NCBI GenBank assembly: GCA_012728855.1
Contig: JAAYEH010000714.1
Span: 1-64,000, forward strand
DNA length: 64,000 nt
Origin: Rhodopirellula sp.
GTDB taxonomy: Bacteria; Planctomycetota; Planctomycetia; Pirellulales; Thermoguttaceae
Direction: 5' to 3'
The notes beneath the pieces are model-generated. The model searched no databases and was not told where the DNA came from. It saw only the letters and a list, made by a program, of their open reading frames with translations. The position numbers and the translations under genes are program-made. Positions 51,515-60,022 of this stretch are shown here, one piece after another. Each line of letters begins with the position of its first letter. Position 1 is the first letter of the stretch.

Positions 51515-51954
51515 TCTCCTGCATTGACTTCATCCCCGCCTACAGCGAATTGTTCAAGTTTCTCGAACAGCGGGGTGGCAAGGAGGCCGTCGAAGGGTTC
51601 TGGAACGAGCTTTCGGACCGCTTCCTGACCAACCTTCGCGATCTGGTCGCCGAACACGGCATCCGCGGCTGCTGGCTCTACTGGAGCCACACGCTCAATG
51701 AAGAGGCCGCCGATTTCACGATGGAACTCGACGAGGAAGCGGGTGTCTTCCGGATCGAAATGCACCACTGCCCGTCGATGGGCAGGCTGATCCAACTCGA
51801 CCACGTGGAGCCGTACCACGATTACTGCCGCCATTGCGACGTCCTCTACCGTCGCGTCTTGGAACCGATGGGCTACGCCTACGAGGTCGACATGTCGCAG
51901 TGCCACGAGGCCCGCTGCAGCCTCACGGTCACCGCGCCTCCGCGGAAAGACTAG
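51511..51954 (+). CDS. Small protein of a paralogous pair, possibly ATC-hydrolase-like (B)
   Basis: The protein has 147 residues. It shares the fold pattern of the preceding protein: a helical N-terminus (YSELFKFLEQRGGKEAVEGF), then EMHHCPSMGRLIQL and a Cys-rich end (CRHCDVLYRRVLEPMGY, QCHEARCSLTV). The extra cysteines suggest a thiol active site or metal. It is translationally coupled to the gene before it. Its last 26 bases overlap the convergent GH36-like gene. No function can be assigned with confidence. Confidence 0.7.
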   Translation: MISCIDFIPAYSELFKFLEQRGGKEAVEGFWNELSDRFLTNLRDLVAEHGIRGCWLYWSHTLNEEAADFTMELDEEAGVFRIEMHHCPSMGRLIQLDHVEPYHDYCRHCDVLYRRVLEPMGYAYEVDMSQCHEARCSLTVTAPPRKD

Positions 51955-53983
51955 TCGCCTCAAGCACGAGGGCTTCAAACGGCGCGAGTTGGAGGTTCGT
52001 CGGCTCTCCGGCGGTTGCCACCGCATCGATCCGAGCGCGGCTCTCTCGCCACGGGCACTGCAACCGGTAGCGGGTTGCCGCCGCGGCCGGCAGTTCGAAG
52101 GCGGTCGCTACGTCCAAGGCATAGCCGATAGTCTTGTCCGTTGGGTTTCGCACCACGAGCACCCCTTTATCAGGCGACCAGGAGGCGTAGCCGTAGACCT
52201 CTCCTTCGCCGGGATCACCGCCGATCCAGTGGCTATCGACCAGCACGTCGCGGTTCGCCCGGCACCAGGCGGCCGACTCGGCCAGGGCGTCCCAGAGGCG
52301 GGGAGTCATCAGATCCGGCGTGACGAAAAGATCCTGCTGTTGCGTGCCGGAGGCGAAAAGCATGTGCAGTTCTTCGATGGCTTCGTCTTCATCATAGCCC
52401 ATCTTCGTATAGTCGGTGCCGAGTTGCGCGAAGCAGAACCCCTGGGACTTCAGCGAATTGAGCGGAAAAAGCGGCGCGCGGAGGACCGTCTGGCGGTAAG
52501 CAACACCGTCGCGATAGGTGAGCCACTGCCGGCGAAGCGAGCCGGGGCCGTCGTGACCTACGTCGCGCCCGCCGCGCCAGACCGCGTCGCTGTGCCAGAG
52601 CCAGAAAGGCGACGGCCAGGTGCCCACCGTCACGTTGACGAACAATTGGGGGTTCTTCTCGCGAAGTTCGCGAATCAACCGGAGCAATGCTTCCACGTCG
52701 CGGACGTAGTCGGCGGCCCCGCGGGCGTCGTTGCCGGGCCCGAGGCCGTCGAACTTGAAATAGCGGACTCCGTACTTGTCCATCATCTCCAGGCAGACTT
52801 CCCGGAATCGCTGGTAATACTTGGGTCCGGCCAGAGTGAATCCGTGGCGGTTGGTCTCGAATCCCTGCGTGGCGCCGTACTTCAGCCGCTGGGCCTTGGC
52901 CTCGCTGTAGCCGCCCCAGGGCGACAGCCAAACGCCCAGCCCCGAGCCGTAACGGCCGGCGGCTTCCTCGAGCGGCGTAAAGCCGCGGGGAAACTGCGGG
53001 AGAAATCGCCATAAGGTGCGGTTGTCGTCCCAGCCGTCATCGAAGACAAAGGCATCAAGGCTAATTCCCCGCTTTTCGGTCAGTTCACGACCGAATTGTT
53101 CGATCCTCGCCAGGCAAGTGGCCTCGTCCATCTTGCGGTCTTTCCAAGCGATGTCGAACCAGGAATTGTAGTGCAGACAGGGGCGATAGGGCCGCGGCCG
53201 CCCGCGATCCACGTAATAGAGGAAGGCCCGTCGAAGCTGGCCTTTCGGCGCAACGCCCATTACCGCCGGCACCGTCCACGACTCGCCCGCTTGGATCGGT
53301 TCGGCCCGCGTCAGCCCGCAGTACACGCGGCCGTTTTCAACGCGATTGTTGGCCATCGGATGCTCGCAGGCGAAGAAGAACGTGTCGGTGACGACCGGGG
53401 AACCTTCCACACTGCCGGAGGTTGCGGCGACGGGGGCTTCCTGCGGGGCGATTGCCAGGTCGCGAATCGGCACCGCGGCCGTCGCGGCGCGGAGTGTGAT
53501 CTGCTGCCGAACGGCGTTGGAATCGTCCCGTAGCGAAGCTTCCCACTCGGCGGTGAGCGACCCGTCCGAGGAGACCAGCGGGGCCGTCACTTGCCAAACG
53601 GCAAAGCGTTCGGCCAGACGGCCGGCTTCAGGCCGCGCCGCGATCCGTTCCGCGCGAGGTTTTCCGGCCAGATGCAGTGAAATCTCGCGGCCATCGGTAA
53701 GCGTAGCCAGGACGAGCGGCCCGGTGCCGGAAATGGTCTGCGATTCCAGGTGGTTTACCAAATGGCTGAATTGAAGGCGGTCGCTGACAATGCTCCACTT
53801 GGCGGAAAGGGCGGTATTCTCCAGCACGATCGTCTCGCCGTCGACGCGGGCTTGCGCCGGTCCCGGCCTCGCGTGAGGAAACTCTATCGCCGCTGCTTCG
53901 CGTCGTCGGCCGCTGTCAGCCACGAGCACCATTGCGCCGCAGAAAATGCCGATCAGAACTGCAAAACGTCTCTCAGCAAGCAT
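51929..53983 (-). CDS. Secreted GH36/GH27-like alpha-galactosidase family protein
   Basis: The 684-residue protein has a signal-like N-terminus. An N-terminal beta-sandwich (about 40-270) precedes a TIM barrel (about 285-580) with FVFDDGWDDN, GLGVWLSPWGGYSE and the catalytic-type YFKFDGLGPGND. Its Asp (near residue 412) is the expected nucleophile. A later SDAVWRGGRDVGHDG may hold the acid/base. A C-terminal Greek-key domain ends the protein. Alpha-galactosidase is possible but the exact activity is unknown. ATG 53983 follows AGAGGGAT; a longer frame to 54208 has no homology. The end overlaps the convergent small gene. Confidence 0.8.
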   Translation of the reverse strand: MLAERRFAVLIGIFCGAMVLVADSGRRREAAAIEFPHARPGPAQARVDGETIVLENTALSAKWSIVSDRLQFSHLVNHLESQTISGTGPLVLATLTDGREISLHLAGKPRAERIAARPEAGRLAERFAVWQVTAPLVSSDGSLTAEWEASLRDDSNAVRQQITLRAATAAVPIRDLAIAPQEAPVAATSGSVEGSPVVTDTFFFACEHPMANNRVENGRVYCGLTRAEPIQAGESWTVPAVMGVAPKGQLRRAFLYYVDRGRPRPYRPCLHYNSWFDIAWKDRKMDEATCLARIEQFGRELTEKRGISLDAFVFDDGWDDNRTLWRFLPQFPRGFTPLEEAAGRYGSGLGVWLSPWGGYSEAKAQRLKYGATQGFETNRHGFTLAGPKYYQRFREVCLEMMDKYGVRYFKFDGLGPGNDARGAADYVRDVEALLRLIRELREKNPQLFVNVTVGTWPSPFWLWHSDAVWRGGRDVGHDGPGSLRRQWLTYRDGVAYRQTVLRAPLFPLNSLKSQGFCFAQLGTDYTKMGYDEDEAIEELHMLFASGTQQQDLFVTPDLMTPRLWDALAESAAWCRANRDVLVDSHWIGGDPGEGEVYGYASWSPDKGVLVVRNPTDKTIGYALDVATAFELPAAAATRYRLQCPWRESRARIDAVATAGEPTNLQLAPFEALVLEATSLSAEAR

Positions 53984-54323
53984 GACTTGATCCCTCTGGG
54001 CGACTGGCGTGTTTCGCCTCCGAAATGGCGGGCCACGGAGTGTCCCGCCTACACTACTGCGGGCAGAGGGCCGTGTCAAACGAGTTGGCATGGCCCACCT
54101 CGCCGGAAAGCCCGCACAGCCCGCAGGTGGTAGCCGTTGCCGGCCGCGTAGGCCGCTCATCGCTATCCCGCCGCTGGCCCAACAAATCTCAGCCTTGCCC
54201 GCTGACAAACCCGCGGCGTTTATTTAGAATCTAGTCTGCCTCGCGATTTTGCCATCCCGCCAGACGCTCGCCCGCTGCACTCGCCCGGCATTGTCCGCTC
54301 GACCGAACTTCGGAGATACACCT
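53984..54323. other. Divergent intergenic region
   Basis: No gene in 340 bases. A hairpin GGCGGG..CCAC..GTGT..CCCGCC lies at 54027-54049. Short AT-rich patches near 54220-54235 (GTTTATTTAGAAT) may be part of a promoter for the cytochrome genes. Confidence 0.45.
54027..54049. repeat. Short hairpin upstream of the GH36-like gene
   Basis: GGCGGGCCAC and GTGTCCCGCC pair over 9 of 10 positions around a 3-nt loop. It resembles no other element in the window, though it is of the same style as the planctomycete intergenic hairpins described here. Confidence 0.6.
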
Positions 54324-56360
54324 ATGTTCCGGTACTCGATGGTCTTGTCTCTCTTGATTACGTCGGCCTGTATTAACCTGTCTCGGGCGGCCGACGAGTC
54401 GCGTTTCACAAAGACGGGCAGCCGCAGCCAATACGTTCACTGGATCGATCTCTACGATGCGGAGGATCGCATCATCGATCCCTCGTCCGAGACGGCGGCC
54501 CCCTATTCGCCGCAATTCACCTGCGGGCGCTGCCACGATTATGCCGCCATCGCCGGCGGGCACCATTTCAACGCGATCCGGAAAGACGCGGCGCCGGGAC
54601 GACCGGGCGAACCGTGGATCTGGACCGACCCGCGGACCGGCACACAGATTCCGCTTTCGTATCGCGGCTGGCCGGGCACATATGACCCCGGCGCGTTGGG
54701 TATTTCCGCCCGTGACTTTGTTCTCAAGTTCGGTCGCCAACTGCCCGGAGGCGGCCCCGGCGAGGCGGCGGCCGCAGCGCCCAAAGCCGCGCCGGATGCC
54801 GCGAAACCCAAGGAAGGCTCGAAAGACGAGCCGAGCAAGGCGGCCAAGGAGGCCCAACGCTGGAAACTCTCCGGCCTCTTGAACGTCGATTGCATGATCT
54901 GCCACGGCAACAGTCACCAGTACAGCCAAGAGGCGTGGTGGAATCAGATCCAGCGAGAGAACTTCGCCTGGGCGCCGACGGCCGCACTCGGTTTGGGAAG
55001 CGTCGAAGGGGACGTGTCGAAACTGCCCGACGACTTCGACCCTGCGCAGGCCAAGGCGGATTCGCGCCACAAGCTGCCGTCGACCAAGTACACCCCAGCG
55101 CGGATCAACGGGGAAAAGAAGGTCTTTTTCGACGTCGTCCGCAAGTCCAACGACAACGCCTGCTATTACTGCCATTCCACGCTTTATGTCGGCGAGGAGG
55201 CGCCTCCGGAGTGGACCCGTGACGAGGACGTCCACCTGCGAGCCGGTTTCACCTGCGCCGACTGCCACAGCAACGAAATTGCGCACCACACCGTCCGCGG
55301 CTTTGAAGGGGAGGTGCATCCGACAGGACAGGACGTCGCGACGCTGTCCTGCCGGGGTTGTCACATGAACGACGGCCACGGCGGCGGGCGGATGGGCGCT
55401 CCCAAACCGCTGCACCGCGGCCTCCCGCCGGTACACCTCGAAAAGCTCTCCTGCACGGCATGCCACTGCGGTCCCGAGCCCAAGGAGCACACCGCCCTGG
55501 TCCATACCTCGATGGCGCACGGACTGGGCATCCCGTCGCACGAAGCCGGTCCGCAACCGCCGGGCATCGCGACTTCGGTCATGCTCCGCGGCGGCGACGA
55601 TATGCTCTATCCGCACCGCATCGTCTGGCCCGCCTTCTGGGCGAAGAAGACCGGCGACGCGATCGTGCCGTTCAATCCCGATGAAGTCTATGAGGCGACT
55701 CGAAAGACCCTTCGCGTCCGGCGCGGATCCGGTTTCCGCGAGACGATGATGGAGGCGAAGCTCAGCGCCGACGACAAGAAGGCGATCCTCGGCGAGCGAA
55801 CCGGCGTCAAAGACGAGGAACTCACCGCGGAGGAGAAGGCCAAACTCGAGCAAGCGATCGCTGAGCGAGGCCGTGAAAGCTGGCGGCAGAAACTCGTCGC
55901 CGCGCTGGGCGACCTGAAGAAGTTGGTCACCGCCGCGGATGCGGAACCGGTCTTGGTTTCCGCGGGCAAGGTCTACCGCCTCAGCGGTGAGGACGACGTG
56001 GAGTCGTTCGAGCACGACGCGGCCAAGCCTTATACCTGGAAGTTCGGGCACGACGTCCGACCGGCGCGATTGTCGCTGGGGGCCAAAGGCTGCTACGACT
56101 GCCACACCCTCGGCGCCCCGTTGTTTGAGAGTATCGTCACGGCCTCCGGGCAGGCGCCGGATGATGCGCCGATTACGCGGACGATGCACCAGATGGCCGG
56201 CTACGACAAGTTGAAATTAGACGCCTGGGCCGTTTCCTTCATGGGGCGAACGGCGTTCAAGTATTTCGGCTACGCCTCGATGGGCGTCGTGGGGCTGGTT
56301 TTGTTGGCGTACACCCTGCTGGGAATCGTCGGCTTGTTCCCGTCTGCCCGTCGGCAATAA
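54324..56360 (+). CDS. Heptaheme c-type cytochrome with C-terminal membrane anchor
   Basis: The 678-residue protein has an N-terminal signal (about 1-23), seven CxxCH heme-binding motifs and one C-terminal transmembrane helix (about 651-673). The motifs are CGRCH 67, CMICH 190, CYYCH 280, CADCH 311, CRGCH 343, CTACH 377 and CYDCH 590. An Ala/Pro/Lys-rich linker (about 145-178) separates heme 1 from heme 2. The gene is followed 64 bases later by a small membrane protein with conserved His. I infer a periplasmic electron-transfer protein linked to the quinone pool. Whether it is a reductase (for example of nitrogen or sulfur oxides) cannot be read. Confidence 0.9.
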   Translation: MFRYSMVLSLLITSACINLSRAADESRFTKTGSRSQYVHWIDLYDAEDRIIDPSSETAAPYSPQFTCGRCHDYAAIAGGHHFNAIRKDAAPGRPGEPWIWTDPRTGTQIPLSYRGWPGTYDPGALGISARDFVLKFGRQLPGGGPGEAAAAAPKAAPDAAKPKEGSKDEPSKAAKEAQRWKLSGLLNVDCMICHGNSHQYSQEAWWNQIQRENFAWAPTAALGLGSVEGDVSKLPDDFDPAQAKADSRHKLPSTKYTPARINGEKKVFFDVVRKSNDNACYYCHSTLYVGEEAPPEWTRDEDVHLRAGFTCADCHSNEIAHHTVRGFEGEVHPTGQDVATLSCRGCHMNDGHGGGRMGAPKPLHRGLPPVHLEKLSCTACHCGPEPKEHTALVHTSMAHGLGIPSHEAGPQPPGIATSVMLRGGDDMLYPHRIVWPAFWAKKTGDAIVPFNPDEVYEATRKTLRVRRGSGFRETMMEAKLSADDKKAILGERTGVKDEELTAEEKAKLEQAIAERGRESWRQKLVAALGDLKKLVTAADAEPVLVSAGKVYRLSGEDDVESFEHDAAKPYTWKFGHDVRPARLSLGAKGCYDCHTLGAPLFESIVTASGQAPDDAPITRTMHQMAGYDKLKLDAWAVSFMGRTAFKYFGYASMGVVGLVLLAYTLLGIVGLFPSARRQ

Positions 56361-56424
56361 TCGGCGCCGTTCGGATCCATACAACACAACCACGCTGTTC
56401 TCAAATCAGCATTGGAGTCCATCG

Positions 56425-57027
56425 ATGTACCTTCAGTCGAGCCCGATCCTGGCTTTGGCGAGTTCAGGGGAGCTTTTTCGTCAGATTCTTCCCTTCGCCT
56501 TGGCGGGCGCCGTCGCCCTCATCGCCTTGCACTTGCTCTTGGCTCTGATCTACCGCGGCAATCCCGCGCCGCGGTCGAAATGGAATTGGTGGGACGTGCT
56601 GATCTACCTGGGCACGCTGGGATCGGTCGCCGTGTTGGGGGTAACCGCGTTTGTGGCCGTGATGCGGACCGGCGAACTGCTCGGCTGGATGTTGTTTTTT
56701 CACATGTTCGGGGCCGGGGCGTTGACCGCGGCGCTGCCGGTGCTGGCGCTGAGTTGGGCCCACGCGAACCGCCTGGAACTGCGTCCCGCGGCGGGCGGAG
56801 GCAGCCGCCCGCCGAAATTCTTCTTGCTTTCCAGGCTGATGTTCTGGGTGATCCTGGCAAGCGGTTTCGTGGTGACAATGACCATGCTCGTCAGCATGTT
56901 GCCTACGTTCGGCACCGATGGTTTGCTCACACTGTTGAACATCCACCGCTACAGCGGCTTGGTGCTCGTCATCGCCGCTGTGATGCATTTCTACAGCGTC
57001 GGCGTTCAACGCGTCGGGCTACAATGA
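56425..57027 (+). CDS. Small His-rich membrane protein, probable cytochrome b-type partner
   Basis: This 200-residue protein has about five transmembrane helices (19-43, 57-79, 86-112, 134-160, 170-195). Membrane-embedded His residues are at 36, 93, 113, 174 and 188, suitable as heme b ligands. It has no signal peptide beyond its first helix and a short hydrophilic loop (about 115-133). Its position directly behind the heptaheme cytochrome suggests it passes electrons between quinol and the cytochrome. I know no named family that I can assign with certainty. Confidence 0.75.
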   Translation: MYLQSSPILALASSGELFRQILPFALAGAVALIALHLLLALIYRGNPAPRSKWNWWDVLIYLGTLGSVAVLGVTAFVAVMRTGELLGWMLFFHMFGAGALTAALPVLALSWAHANRLELRPAAGGGSRPPKFFLLSRLMFWVILASGFVVTMTMLVSMLPTFGTDGLLTLLNIHRYSGLVLVIAAVMHFYSVGVQRVGLQ

Positions 57028-57069
57028 GGAAAGCCTGACGTCCTAACGCGGGCTGCGCCCGCAACCCAA

Positions 57070-57138
57070 CGTAGCCTGACTCTCCGAGTCGGGTCGATCG
57101 GGTCTATCAATACTTCCCGACTCGGAGAGTCAGGCTAC
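57070..57138. repeat. Family-A intergenic hairpin, copy 3
   Basis: The same 20-21-bp arms as copies 1 and 2 (57070-57090 and 57119-57138) flank a longer, unrelated loop of 28 nt. It lies between the convergent cytochrome partner and the second kinase. Confidence 0.9.
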
Positions 57139-57179
57139 CACGATGCGCGCACGGCGCGTAGAAGTTACGAACAAAGACT

Positions 57180-59831
57180 CTATTGCGTTGGCGCTGGTTT
57201 CGGCGCCGGGGGCGCCGCGGTTGCCGCCAGGACAACCTGCTGGTTCTGTACTTCCAGGAAAACGCGGAAGTACAGCTTCCCACCGGCCTGCATGTCGTTG
57301 AGAAAATTGACGTACCAGAGCTGCGCGTCGAGTTGGCGGAGCTTGGCGGCAAGTGGACCCGCCTGGTTGGCGCCCATCTGTTTCTGGATACTGCCTTGCT
57401 CGTCCATGATTTGTTTGCGGGCAACGTCTACCCCGACCTGTTGCACCGTAGCGGTTAACCTGCTGAAGAAGCTGGTCGGCGGCTCCACGAGCTTGACGTC
57501 AGCGTTCACGCCGGACCTGGGCGTCGCGAATAATATCCGAAACTTCACCCCCACGTCGTCGCGGCCCTCCATGTCCACGACGAGATGCACCGGGGTCTTC
57601 GGCGCAAAGGGCCCCGCCGGATCAAGCCTGTAATCCTTCGGCCCCTCCACGCCGGTGATCTCCACCTTCAATGCCTCGCCTTCCGGCAGCCACTTGATGG
57701 GATATCCCGCTTTGGCCGACCCGCGTTCGAGGTCCAGCGGAACCGGCTCGACGGCCAGCGGGCTCAGCAAGGTTACCATGCGGCTACCGCCTTCCGCCCC
57801 GATCTGGAGCAGGCAATTGCGGAGATAATTGGCCTCTCCCGCCGCGATGCCGTCCGCCCACTGGAACATCAGCGATTGGCCGTCGCGCCACAGCTTGGCC
57901 ACATCCTCGACCTGTGGAGCGGAGCCGGTGATCGAAGTCTGAAGCTTGACGCTCCAACTGGCTTTGGCGGGATCCGCCTCCTTCGCTTCGAGCAAGTACT
58001 GACGACTCTTCTTGATTGCGCTTTCGCCGCCGACCAGCGCGACCTGCCACGGGACATCGGCCGCGGTCTGGATCTTGCCCAACTCGAACGGCTCTTTGGC
58101 GTTGTCCTGCTCACCAATCAGCGGCAAGTCGACGACCGTGGCCAGGTTGGCCAGCGGATCGGCCTTTTTCGGGGGAGCCGGGGGGGCCTTCTCGGCCGGC
58201 TTCACCTCAGGCGGCTTGCTCTCCTTCGGCTTCTCCTCGGCGGGGGGCTTTTCCGCCGGTTTTTCCGCCGCTTTGGGCGTCTCCGGTTTCTTCTCCGCCG
58301 GTTTTTCCTTCGGCGCGGTTTCCGACGGCTTGGCCGCCGGTTTTTCGGCCGCCACAGGCGGCTTCGGCTCCGGCGCGGCCGTTTCCGGCTTACTTGCCGA
58401 GGCCATCAAGTCGGCGCCGATCGAGCCGATAAGATCTTCGTCGGATGAAACCGTGACGTCGACAGCCTTCGGCGCGGCCACGGCACGAGCCTCCGTCGCG
58501 GATACGTCGGGCGATTTTTCCGTGGGGGCCTCCGCGACCTGCGGCTCCGGCGGTTCGTCCCCCGAACCCATCAACCACATTCCCAGCCCCGCGATGAGCA
58601 ACAACAGCACTCCGCCAGCGGCCGCGACGATGATCTTTCGACGTTTGTCCAGTTGAGTGAATTTGCCGAGGAACGAAGCCGCCCAAGGCGGCCGCGGCTG
58701 CGAAGCCTTCTTCGGCTCTTTTGTCGACGCTGAAGCCGATCGGGCCTTCTTCCGGCTCTCGCTCAGACGATCGGCCTCGCCACCTTCCTCTTCATCGCCG
58801 CCAGCGGCCACCGCCTCGCTCCGCACCGGCGGCTGCCAGTCGGCCAGTAGTGCGGCGATTTCCTCGCAGGATTGAAAACGCTCGGCCGCCTTCTTGGCCA
58901 TCATCTTCCGACAAATCTCGATCAACTCGCGAGGAACTTCGGGCCGAATCTTTTCGATCGGCTTCGGGTCATCGGTCTGGTGCCGTACGATCCGCTCAGC
59001 CAGCGTCCCTTCCGGAAACGGAGGATGGCCGGAGAGGAGGAAGTACAGCGTGCAACCGAGTGAGTAGATGTCGCTCCGCAGATCCACGTCCGGACTATGC
59101 ATCGCCAATTCCGGCGACATGTAATCGACGGTGCCCAGCACATTCTCATCGGAGGGGGTGTTCGTGCCGTCGTTCTTCACCAGGCGCGCCATGCCCATGT
59201 CGAGAATCTTGACCACGCCCTGCGGGTTCACCAGCAGATTGGCCGGCTTGACATCGCAATGAACGATCTTCTTGCCGTGGGCGTGGGCCAAGCCGTCGGC
59301 GGCCTGCCGGATGTAATCGGCGGCGTCGGCAGCGTCGAGAGGCCCCTTTTTCTCGACCATTCGCTGCAGGTCTTCCCCCTCGACGAACTCCATCGCCATG
59401 TAGTATCGGTCCCCTTCGTTGTCGATACTGTAGGCGTGGACGATGTTGGGGTGGTTCAGTGCCGCGACCGCCCTCGCCTCGCTGAAGAACCGATCCAGAT
59501 TGGCCTGGTTTTGTCCGAGGTGCTTCGAGATGATCTTCAACGCCACGGGCCGGTTCATCATGATGTGGCGGGCGAGAAACACGCTTCCCATCCCGCCGCG
59601 ACCGATCAAATCGATCAGCTTGTACTTGCCGAGATAGAACGCCGTCCGCCCGGCAAGCAACTGCCCGGCCTGCCAACGCGTCAGCAGCTTCTCGGCAATG
59701 AGTTTCTTGGCGAAGGAGCGGGCGTCGGAAGCGCCTTCGCCAATCTCCCGCACGTTGGAAAACTCTTCGGGCTCGAAGAGTTTGCTTTTTTCGATCAGTT
59801 GCAGCAGCGATTTCGCGGTGTCGATGGCCAT
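57180..59831 (-). CDS. Transmembrane Ser/Thr kinase with HCD and DMG motifs
   Basis: The 883-residue protein has an N-terminal helical region (about 1-65) and a Hanks kinase domain (about 70-340: GRGGMGSV, Lys99, activation segment up to SPE 239-241). One membrane helix (about 395-420) leads to a Pro/Lys/Ala/Glu-rich linker (about 460-570) and a conserved-looking extracytoplasmic C-terminal domain (about 575-870). Odd points are the catalytic loop HCD (191-193; usually HRD) and the metal motif DMG (211-213; usually DFG). The catalytic Asp and Lys are both kept, so activity is still plausible. ATG 59831 is chosen over upstream frames because the fold starts there. Confidence 0.9.
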   Translation of the reverse strand: MAIDTAKSLLQLIEKSKLFEPEEFSNVREIGEGASDARSFAKKLIAEKLLTRWQAGQLLAGRTAFYLGKYKLIDLIGRGGMGSVFLARHIMMNRPVALKIISKHLGQNQANLDRFFSEARAVAALNHPNIVHAYSIDNEGDRYYMAMEFVEGEDLQRMVEKKGPLDAADAADYIRQAADGLAHAHGKKIVHCDVKPANLLVNPQGVVKILDMGMARLVKNDGTNTPSDENVLGTVDYMSPELAMHSPDVDLRSDIYSLGCTLYFLLSGHPPFPEGTLAERIVRHQTDDPKPIEKIRPEVPRELIEICRKMMAKKAAERFQSCEEIAALLADWQPPVRSEAVAAGGDEEEGGEADRLSESRKKARSASASTKEPKKASQPRPPWAASFLGKFTQLDKRRKIIVAAAGGVLLLLIAGLGMWLMGSGDEPPEPQVAEAPTEKSPDVSATEARAVAAPKAVDVTVSSDEDLIGSIGADLMASASKPETAAPEPKPPVAAEKPAAKPSETAPKEKPAEKKPETPKAAEKPAEKPPAEEKPKESKPPEVKPAEKAPPAPPKKADPLANLATVVDLPLIGEQDNAKEPFELGKIQTAADVPWQVALVGGESAIKKSRQYLLEAKEADPAKASWSVKLQTSITGSAPQVEDVAKLWRDGQSLMFQWADGIAAGEANYLRNCLLQIGAEGGSRMVTLLSPLAVEPVPLDLERGSAKAGYPIKWLPEGEALKVEITGVEGPKDYRLDPAGPFAPKTPVHLVVDMEGRDDVGVKFRILFATPRSGVNADVKLVEPPTSFFSRLTATVQQVGVDVARKQIMDEQGSIQKQMGANQAGPLAAKLRQLDAQLWYVNFLNDMQAGGKLYFRVFLEVQNQQVVLAATAAPPAPKPAPTQ

Positions 59832-59937
59832 AGACCTTGCCCGGATTTTCTGGCGGAGAGCCCGTAGATGGGGGAGAAGGCGCCCTTGGCGCAGTTTACC
59901 AGGAGCGGGGGCTCTATGCAAATCAGCAGCAAATTCG

Positions 59938-60022
59938 CGTTAGGCTTTCCTGCCTGACGGGGAACCATAGCGGGTTTGCCATCCCCACTTGGCGATTCGG
60001 TCAGGCTCGAAAGCCTGACGCA
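59938..60022. repeat. Family-E element, copy 3
   Basis: GTTAGGCTTTCCTGCCTGAC on the left and GTCAGGCTCGAAAGCCTGAC on the right form two hairpins about 45 bases apart. The stop codon of the DUF4058 gene (60001-60003) lies inside the right hairpin. Confidence 0.75.

Noticed and set aside
54231..56189. A 652-codon minus-strand frame opposite the cytochrome c gene
   Set aside because: No motifs. The plus strand encodes seven CxxCH motifs and a signal peptide.
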